Assembly (NCBI GenBank): GCA_003254885.1
Contig: QANT01004573.1
Coordinates: 1-28,775, forward strand
Source: Purshia tridentata
Taxonomy: Eukaryota > Streptophyta > Magnoliopsida > Rosales > Rosaceae
DNA length: 28,775 nt
Direction: 5' to 3'
Every line of letters begins with the position of its first letter. Within the stretch, counting starts at the first letter, position 1. The notes beneath the pieces are model-generated. The model worked only from the letters and a program-made list of their open reading frames with translations. It had not been told where the DNA came from and searched no databases. A program made the position numbers and the translations under genes. Below, piece by piece: positions 23,401 through 28,775 of the stretch.

Positions 23401-23777
23401 TAACCATTACAAGAGCAAGGGTCCCATCCCATGCATGAATGTCATAACATAAATAATTTTTCACAATCCACACAGGAGCCTCAAAAGCAAACCTCATGTG
23501 CTGAATGTGTGACTAGAACAACGTGGTATTGTCTCTGGTCACGAGCAAAAGCCACCGCAATGGCCTGAAAAGTGCAAACAGCAGCAAAACAAAACAGAGA
23601 ATCAATAGATTTTTGCACTCTTTAAAAAATTTTGTATTTTCTCGGAAATCAAAAGAAAATAGTTAGAGAGATGAATGGAATAAAGGGATGGCTTACAGCA
23701 ATTGGATAGACATCCCCTCTGGTACCGAAGGCCATGAACACAGCAACGGGTTTCGTCCTCTCTGTCTCGATCTCCAT
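14421..23777 (-). CDS. UGT80-type sterol glucosyltransferase family protein, UGT80C-like (15 exons)
   Basis: Exons: 23777-23697, 23564-23493, 22293-22200, 22072-21930, 21361-21291, 20881-20800, 20600-20499, 20278-20223, 20061-20027, 19853-19637, 19373-19158, 17742-17683, 16029-15990, 15713-15492, 14477-14421. All phases join, giving 515 aa. Motifs in order: FMAFGTRGDVYPIA (residues 14-27), VVLVTHSAHE (42-51), GPSMEGDFIV, APYVVPYSAPSSFE, HWMWPLFTEYWG, DPVTGLPTWHDRPPSP, YGFSKEVVECP, CGFWFLPNEWQF, FLKNPQAFL, the donor-site HHGGSGTTAAALLAGIPQ near 405-423 and DQFYWAERMFWLGVAPEPLKR. Family knowledge: GT1 enzymes that move glucose from UDP-glucose to the 3-hydroxyl of sterols. The protein lacks the long N-terminal extension of UGT80A/B and looks like the shorter UGT80C type, whose substrate is less certain. 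No signal peptide is evident. Exon 11 and part of exon 10 occur a second time (18778-18976 and 18299-18514). Intron 5 uses a GC donor. Confidence 0.88.
14647..14858 (+). repeat. Tandem duplication, 106-bp unit
   Basis: ATCAAATTTTGCCCCCTAAC begins copies at 14647 and 14753. Each ends in a long A run followed by TCTCAA. The copies differ at only a few bases. They lie in the last intron of the UGT gene. Confidence 0.9.
14996..15298. mobile_element. MITE, 303 bp, with ATA target duplication
   Basis: The left end reads GGCCTTGTTTGATTGCGAGG followed by ATTGGATTG. The right end on the opposite strand reads GGCCTCATTTGGCCTCTAGG followed by ATTGGATTG. The inverted repeat continues inward (ATGTGTATTT and TTCTAACTTGAAGGA occur on both arms), so the whole element can fold back. 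ATA flanks both sides (14993-14995 and 15299-15301). Size, ends and 3-bp duplication fit a PIF/Harbinger-type MITE. It lies in the last intron of the UGT gene. The open frame at 14905-15198 is a chance frame across it. Confidence 0.75.
16084..16345 (+). repeat. Pair of direct repeats in UGT intron 12
   Basis: TTACATATTTCTACAAAAAA followed by an (A/T)-rich run, AAAGAGCTTA and then CCTTCAAxTTGTATGAAATT appears at about 16084-16155 and again at 16260-16345. Probable remnants of one repeat family or a local duplication. Confidence 0.75.
16380..17250 (-). mobile_element. Decayed LINE fragment with zf-RVT domain
   Basis: Minus-strand translation around 17010-16850 reads KVPPKVQFLACIVSYGRVNT then CEVLQREG, matching the reverse-transcriptase zinc-binding (zf-RVT) domain that ends plant non-LTR retrotransposon polyproteins (typically PPKVxFFAWxxxxGRxNTxDxLxRR). 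Stops interrupt the frame on both sides. No RT catalytic motif is visible, so it is a 5'-truncated remnant; the outer limits are estimates. It sits in the 1.65-kb intron between UGT exons 12 and 13, in the same orientation as the gene. Confidence 0.65.
18299..18514 (-). pseudogene. Second copy of UGT exon 11
   Basis: 216 bp with intact splice sites (AG before CATGGG, GTGAGC after). It encodes FLKNPQAFLRLLQ, where the other copy has FLC; R is the form I expect from the family. It starts and ends in phase 2, so tandem inclusion with 19373-19158 would stay in frame. It is most likely the same exon from a second contig or allele, not an extra exon. Confidence 0.7.
18778..18976 (-). pseudogene. 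Truncated second copy of UGT exon 10
   Basis: 199 of 217 bp of exon 10. The 5' part, including the splice acceptor, is missing because the copy ends at the N at 18977. The donor at 18777 is intact. Without an acceptor it cannot be spliced in as it stands. Confidence 0.85.
21289..21292 (-). other. GC donor of UGT intron 5 (GC-AG intron)
   Basis: Exon 5 ends CCGTACAG and the intron starts GCAATT. The acceptor is TTTCCAG|TGCACC at 20882/20881. The join restores the family wording VVPYSAPSSFE. No GT in the neighbourhood keeps both frame and conserved residues. Confidence 0.75.
21420..21750. repeat. Transposon-like debris in UGT intron 4
   Basis: Two similar blocks begin CTTGCATCTCA (about 21490 and 21658), run through (T/A)AAAT and GGGCCTC/GAGCCTC, and then contain TTGGATTGAATGCTCCAACTT or TTGGATGCTCCAACTTTAAC. 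Internal similarity and wording suggest an old repeat element; class not determined. Confidence 0.4.
22300..23490. other. UGT intron 2, no further gene
   Basis: The stretch between exons 2 and 3 has a tandem duplication at its distal end (listed separately). The open frame at 22833-23033 shows no family resemblance. Nothing else was recognised. Confidence 0.5.
23091..23411 (+). repeat. Imperfect tandem duplication in UGT intron 2
   Basis: AATAAATCTTAGCAATTGAA begins copies near 23091 and 23277. Both run through ACTGGAGTT, CCTGACAGTGGAAAATGCAT and ATCTGGTAAGTGATAACC. The second copy lacks about 45 bp (GATAGATAAA to TGCTTG) and has a shorter T run. Confidence 0.9.
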
Positions 23778-23789
23778 GGATATTCCCCC

Positions 23790-23795
23790 CTACAT
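23790..23795 (-). promoter_or_regulatory. Start-stop ATGTAG just upstream of the UGT start codon
   Basis: On the minus strand ATG is immediately followed by TAG, 12 nt before the main ATG at 23777. If transcription starts upstream, this is a minimal upstream ORF. The extent of the 5'UTR is not visible, so function is uncertain. Confidence 0.35.
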
Positions 23796-23799
23796 GGTA

Positions 23800-24115
23800 C
23801 AAACGCAAACAGAGACTTTTAATCTGAATTTTCTTTTATTTGGGCCCTGCATCTATTAAAATTGGGAAAGAGAGATTTTAAAAGGAACCCACTATCAATT
23901 GATTCTATTTGCTTTCTTAACAACGCACTCAGTTTTAGAGAACTTACATCTATAGATGGTTGAGGGTCCTCCTACGTTTTTAGGGACTTGGATCCTCTAT
24001 ACCAAATTTTTGGTACCAAAATTGTACCATACTTTTAATTATGGCCAAAGATGACATAACTTCAAGAAAAAGAAGGTAAATCAATTAGACAAACAAATTT
24101 CATTTAGATTAACCT
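23800..24115. promoter_or_regulatory. Upstream region of the UGT gene
   Basis: This is the likely core promoter and leader side of the UGT80C-like gene. I found no convincing TATA box at a fixed distance. No other gene. Confidence 0.3.
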
Positions 24116-24385
24116 TAAGCATATTAGGGTAACGATCAAGGTTAGAATTAGGGTTATTATAAGAGTTATGATCGGGCCCCAATCAATATTACATTTAAGG
24201 TTATTATAAGAGTTATGATTAGGGTTACGATTAATATTCCGATTACAATTATGATCGGGTTTTGACTAGGCTTACGATCAAGGTCGTGATCACAATGTTT
24301 AGAACTTTAAGATTTAAGATTTAAGATTTAAAGTTTATAGTTATAATCGGGGTTTTGACTAGGTTACGATCAAGGTTGTGAGCCA
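24116..24385. repeat. Degenerate GGTTATGATC-type tandem repeats
   Basis: Short words such as AGGGTTA(C/T)GAT recur many times. GGTTATTATAAGAGTTATGA occurs at about 24150 and 24198, and GGGTTTTGACTAGG(C)TTACGATCAAGG at about 24255 and 24347. A 7-bp AAGATTT run (about 24308-24330) is embedded. It is a decayed minisatellite, not a true telomere repeat. Confidence 0.7.
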
Positions 24386-24429
24386 TTTTTTTGTCTGATG
24401 ATGGTACTTAACTCTGTTTTAAAATAGAT

Positions 24430-25590
24430 TGTATATCATGAACACTAAATATTTTTGTATCATAAGAACTACAAAATAATTTAAAAGTAAATGATCTCAA
24501 ACTTTTGAAAAGAGAAGCGTTAATGACAAAACGAGGCAACATTATTATGGTAATTCTCTGTGCTCAACTCGATTTTAAAATTAACCATTTTATTAAAAGC
24601 ACTGACATTTTTTGTATCATAAGAATTGAAAGGTAATATTCAAGTATCATGCCGAGTACAGCATTGGCTACCAAATGCTGCTAGTATTATCCCCAACCCT
24701 AAGTCGTACTGGATTGATTAGTTTCAAGTATCTGCTCCAAACGAGGTATCAATCCTTTTTGCTCCAGATGTTGGAGTCTTCCCACTATGGTATAGGTTTT
24801 ACCAGAACCTGTTTGACCATATGCAAATACAAAAACCTACAGGGAGAGCCAAGCCAATATTCTTTTTAGTGCATGTCTGCCAGTGTGAAATCTAATTTAC
24901 CAAACTGCGTATGAGCAATACTATAGGTGCTTAAAATTCTTAAAATTATGAAGACATAATCCATAAATGTATTTACAAAAGAATAGAAAGGATTATTACC
25001 CAACCAATATGCATACTGTATTAAGACATCACCAGCTAATTGTTAACATTAAAAAAGCAAATAAAACAAGATGCAGATAAACATGCACCACTATGATAAT
25101 TTCAACAAAAACATCCATTTGCGAAGCCTCTCGACCAGACACTTTGTCAAATGTATAATGATGTTTCTTCCCTGAAAATGGATGGAGTGAATCAGTTAAA
25201 AAAAAAAAAAACTCTTAAGTAACAAAGTGAATACTTCAACAAAATTTCAAACAATGGGATTCAAAGAAAGCCAATATGTCCATACCTCTATGTGCCAAGT
25301 AAATGCACTAGCCTAGACCTTCTCCTGATGTAGGGTAAGAAATCACACGGGCTTCACTTATAGCAGCATTGATAGCCAAGACCGCACTCGGCATAATACT
25401 CGAATATTACCTTTCAATTCCCAAGATGCAAAATCGATCAGTGCTTTTAATAAAATGGCAATTTTAAAAAAGAGCTGAACATTTTACCATAGTATTGGCT
25501 TTCTCATTAACGCTTCTCCATTCGAAAGTTTGAAATCATTTACCTTTAAGCTATTTTGTAATTCCTACAATACAAAAACATTTGATGCTC
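24430..25590. repeat. Inverted repeat flanking kinesin pseudogene exons
   Basis: 24430-24670 on the plus strand matches 25590-25380 on the minus strand. Shared words in the same order include TTTTTGTAT, TTACAAAATA-like sequence, GTAAATGAT, GAGAAGCGTTAATGA, CCATTTTATTAAAAGCACTG and GAATTGAAAGGTAATATTC. Both arms contain the kinesin neck codons for LKGNI(R/Q)V. The loop of about 700 bp holds the kinesin motor exons. Confidence 0.75.
24703..25420 (-). pseudogene. Kinesin-14 motor-domain pseudogene
   Basis: Three exon-like blocks in kinesin-14 order. Block 1 (about 25420-25283): ELKGNIRVLCRVR, then a frameshift, then ARVISYPTSGEGLG and a TAG. Block 2 (25178-25093): KKHHYTFDKVSGREASQMDV then FVEI. 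Block 3 (24836-24703): [17 protein letters not shown] with the P-loop, then [13 protein letters not shown], then a stop. In KATA/ATK-type kinesin-14s these lie consecutively at the start of the C-terminal motor. Splice-like AGs precede blocks 2 and 3, so it descends from a genomic, not processed, copy. The frameshift, stops and missing remainder of the motor mean it is not functional. Confidence 0.85.
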
Positions 25591-25945
25591 ATAATATACA
25601 ACCCATTTAAAGATAGAGTTAAGTACAGAGAAATTACAAGAACAAAGTCATGTTTCCTTTTATAGGCAATTTTTCTAAATGCAATAACTGGGGGTTTTGA
25701 GTTCTCACCTTGGATGATAATTAAACACATGAACTTGGAAGCCATTGACTTTCTCTAACCTCCAATTTATCTCCACAACAACAACCAAAGCCACAATTAT
25801 GTTCATAGATCATCATGAGAAAAGAAATTACAAACAGGCTCACCTAGTCAGCAAAATAGATCTTGGCTTTCCGTGAATTAGTTAAAGAGATTAACAAAGT
25901 TAATTAAAAATAAGTAGAAGAATGAGGAACAAAAACCAGTCAATC

Positions 25946-27625
25946 TCATAAAGCCTACGGTTGGGGATAGGCACTAAGGGTATTAACTTTGTTTTTTGTC
26001 TATTTACAGTTGAAAGTTTGTAATATTTATCTATTAATTAATACAAGATTCAATGATAGAGATAAAATGCAATGAATGAAGCTATTGACCTATTGTCAAA
26101 AATTAGTACATTCTTGTGTAAGAATAGACATAAACCTAACACAAATATAGATGACTTCAGCTTAGTGGAATTTTTTGATATGGAGAAGATTTCATTTATT
26201 CTACAAGAGGCTATAGAAATGAGATATACCTCATAAATAACATTTTGACTTTTGATATTGATAAGAGTAGGAGGCTTTTAACTTTTTATTTATAAATGCT
26301 TATGTATGCGGAAACATAGTAACCTACTTATACATAAACATGTCATACTTACACACAATGAAAATCCTTATAATACATGACAAGAAAAATTCATTGAGTT
26401 TTTATTGCCATATCTATATTAGGTCTGTTGCTAAAACAAAAATGAATAAACAATCTTCAAGAAACCATTTTCTATTCACATTAGATATTTCTGTGGTTTC
26501 TTTTATGTTATCTGCTGAAATGTTTTTTTATTTTTCAGAAAAGTGAACAAATGAAGAGGTTTTTAAATCTTGGTAGATCCAAGAGGGCAGGAAGCAATAA
26601 TAAACGTTTGAAGGAAGTTGAGGTATTACTTTTCGAAAATCTTCCATTTTCCCTTCGATCTGTGTACTTAAACTATCTATTAACTTTTGTGTATATCAAA
26701 CAAGTTATTAATCAAGATTTACTCCATTTAGGCATGGTTCTACGTATAACTACATTTGATAAAGCACGTATAACCATGCCCAAATAGAACAAATCATGAT
26801 TAATGGTCTATTTGATATACATAAAAGCTAACAAATAATTTAAATATTCAAATTGAAGGAAAGATGAAAGATTTTCAAAAATAATACATCAGCTTCCTTC
26901 AAATTTTTATTATTGGTTCCACCATTGTTGGCTCGCTCGAATCCATCAAGATCGATGAGATTTAAAAACTCCTAGACTTTCTCACCGTTCTAATAAAACA
27001 TGAAAGTACGTAGGTAGATAACATGACAGAAAACTAAGAACACAATCATCACTGACAACTATAAGATACAAACCACATCCATGTCAAATATCTCCAATGT
27101 GATCAAAAAATAGCTTTTTAAAGACTCTTTATTTATTTATGTTTTAGTAACAGGTCTAACATTATGTCAACAAAAACTCAATTGAATTTCTTGTCATGTA
27201 TTAAAAGAACAAAAATTTTGTGCATGTGTACAAGTAGACTACCATATTCACCGCATACAGAAGCATCTATAAGCAAGAAGTTAGAGAACTTTTTTATCTT
27301 ATCAACATAAAAAATCAATATATTATTTCTAAGGTATGTCTCATCAAATATAAACTCTTGCGAGGAAATAAAAATCTTCTTCGTATCAGAAAATTTCACT
27401 AAGCTAAATTCATCTATACTTGTGTTAGATTCATATTTATTTTTACACATATATGCACTAACTTTTAACAATAAATCAATAACTCCATCGCATTTTATAT
27501 CTACCACTGAAGCCTACATAAATTAAAAAATAAATACTACAGACTTTAAACTCTAAATAGACAAAAAATAAAATTAGTACCTTCAATGTGTATCCCAGCC
27601 ATAGGCTTTACGAAACTAAGTAGGT
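25946..27625. repeat. Large near-palindromic inverted repeat carrying kinesin sequence
   Basis: The plus strand from 25946 to about 26746 matches the minus strand from 27625 down to about 26765. The middle is GGCATGGTTCTACGTA, a loop of about 20 nt, then CACGTATAACCATGCC. Matching stretches run almost the whole length: TAAAGCCTA(C/T)GG at the ends, TTTTTTGTCTATTTA, ACACAA(A/G)TATAGATGA, ATACATGACAAGAAA, and ATATCAAA next to the centre. Right-arm codons (26972-26890, minus) read FLNLIDLDGFERA then NNKNLKEAD, the kinesin switch II region (LNLVDLAGSER). The left arm has a decayed partner (26551-26625, plus). The arms are clearly diverged, so the structure is old or was copied imperfectly. The minus frame at 27178-27507 (109 aa) lies in the right arm and is unrecognised. 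Confidence 0.8.
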
Positions 27626-27890
27626 TTTACCCGAGCCTGTTTGACCATATGCAAATACACAAACCTACAAAAAGAGAACCAATATTCTTTTGAGTGCATG
27701 TACGCCGGTGCGAAATCTAATTCACCCAATAGTACTATAGGTGCTTAAAATTACAAAGACATAATCCATTGATGCATTTACAAAAGAATAGAAAGGATTA
27801 TTGCACAACCAACATGTAGACTAAATTAAGCCATTGCCAGCTAATTTCTAACATTATAAAAGCACATAAAACAAGATGCATACAAGCCAC
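27612..27890 (-). pseudogene. Second kinesin P-loop exon copy with duplicated intron
   Basis: From 27664 the minus strand reads [15 protein letters not shown] after an AG acceptor, then runs into a stop at the edge of the large inverted repeat. The upstream sequence up to about 27890 is a direct copy of 24840-25085 (shared GTGCATGT, CTATAGGTGCTTAAAATT, ACAAAAGAATAGAAAGGATT and CCAGCTAATT). So the P-loop exon and its preceding intron exist twice, 2.8 kb apart, in the same orientation. Confidence 0.8.
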
Positions 27891-27915
27891 TTCCATTTCC
27901 AATCACAGTACTAAA

Positions 27916-28100
27916 AAATCAGTAGGAAGAGAAAAGTATAAGACAAGCATGTTACACTAGTGGTGTCGACCATGGAACACAAAGTTTAAAACTTTTTAAC
28001 CAAAAAAGGAGCATATTACAAATCAGTAGGAAAAGCAAAGTATAAGACAAGCCATGTTACACCGGTGGTGTGGACCATGGTACACAGTTTAAAAATTTAA
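27916..28100 (+). repeat. Tandem duplication, ~104-bp unit
   Basis: AAATCAGTAGGAA starts copies at 27916 and 28020. Both continue AGTATAAGACAAGC, ATGTTACAC, GGTGGTGT and ACCATGG. Small substitutions distinguish them. Confidence 0.9.
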
Positions 28101-28289
28101 TGATAAAATTCAAACTCTCCAGATCTAAGATCAGTAACAAATTAATGAGGAAGAGGCAACATAGATCTTTCCCAAAAGGCCAAAACCACAGGCATACAAA
28201 GCAACCAAACGAAAAACTTCAATGATAATCCAATTTTTCAATTTGAAGTCCAAAAGAATCAGAACCAAATCCCAAAATGGTAACTTTAC

Positions 28290-28425
28290 CTCTAATATCC
28301 AGAGTTTGCCTCTTTCTTCTTCGCTTGGTTTGGTTGGGTTAGATTGAGTGAGAGAGGTGAAAATAGCACTGTGTGGTAAGAGAGAGAGATAGGGAACCGA
28401 CTACAGAGATCGAGTAGTGAGAACG

Positions 28426-28474
<49 letters not shown>

Positions 28475-28500
28475 ATCTACGACATTGGGTAATGAGTTTG
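28290..28500 (-). promoter_or_regulatory. CT-rich promoter/5' leader-like region with (GA)n microsatellite
   Basis: On the minus strand a (CT)n run of about 43 bp (28470-28428) is followed by further pyrimidine-rich sequence and then GATATTAGAG|GTAAAG, which looks like a donor, at about 28290. This resembles a plant promoter Y-patch with a non-coding first exon. It lies upstream of the kinesin pieces on the same strand and may be the remains of that gene's start. The 76-aa frame here is mostly Ser-Leu repeat from the microsatellite and is not a gene. Confidence 0.4.
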
Positions 28501-28522
28501 GGTCTAAAATCAGGACAAGCAT

Positions 28523-28775
28523 TCAGAAATTAACTCCCTTCGAAGGTTTTCTTTTATTAGCAAGCATATAAATAATCAGATATTAGGTGAATGCCAATAT
28601 GGAAGGGAAAAAGCTTGCGTGGAATAATTTCCTGTAATAAATGGAATGAATATGGATTTAGGCTGATATGAATACAAAGTATCACAAATCCATTAATAAA
28701 TAAAACAAAGGATACAAAACAACAAAGGGTAAAATTAACTGTGAAGAAACTGCACCTTTTATTAATGAACTATAT
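28523..28775. other. Window end, nothing recognised
   Basis: AT-rich sequence with no coding similarity or repeat that I could identify. Confidence 0.5.

Noticed and set aside
24150..24240. Interstitial telomere repeat
   Set aside because: Scattered AGGGTTA words only; no run of the plant TTTAGGG unit.
27178..27507. 109-aa minus-strand frame as a gene
   Set aside because: It lies in one arm of an inverted repeat whose other arm has stops; no recognised domain.

Overview
The window is nuclear DNA from a flowering plant, most likely a eudicot. It is AT-rich and gene-sparse. It has intron-split genes with GT-AG junctions (one GC-AG), plant-specific protein families, plant-type repeats (MITE, LINE and LTR pieces) and a chloroplast atpA fragment inside an intron. 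I cannot name the species.

Layout: (1) 1-1000 has no recognisable gene. (2) 1752-2936 (+) is a single-exon coding region for a ROH1/BYPASS1-type DUF793 protein. (3) 4635-10890 (-) is a four-exon group A bZIP transcription factor, GBF4-like, about 283 aa. Its 4.9-kb third intron holds the atpA insertion and a probable LTR remnant, and a (CT)n microsatellite directly precedes its last 3' splice site. (4) 10891-14420 is the bZIP promoter side plus a probable 2.1-kb non-autonomous transposon. (5) 14421-23777 (-) is a 15-exon UGT80-type (UGT80C-like) sterol-glucosyltransferase family gene, about 515 aa, rebuilt here exon by exon with matching phases. Its introns hold a MITE, a LINE remnant and several tandem duplications. 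One internal segment (exon 11 and most of exon 10) is present twice around a single N, most simply explained as an unmerged contig overlap. (6) 24.1-28.5 kb contains no intact gene that I can recognise. It holds a mosaic of decayed kinesin-14 motor-domain pieces arranged as direct and inverted copies, including a hairpin-like inverted repeat of about 1.7 kb, followed by a (GA)n promoter-like tract.

The three intact genes are functionally unrelated (secretion/cell-wall polarity, ABA/stress-type transcription, sterol glycosylation). ROH1 and the bZIP gene are convergent; the bZIP and UGT genes are in tandem on the minus strand. The most notable findings are the probable assembly duplication in the UGT gene, the kinesin-derived inverted repeats (possible small-RNA hairpins), the decayed plastid insertion, and the microsatellite acting as polypyrimidine tract. 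All family assignments come from reading translated sequence; no database search was run.
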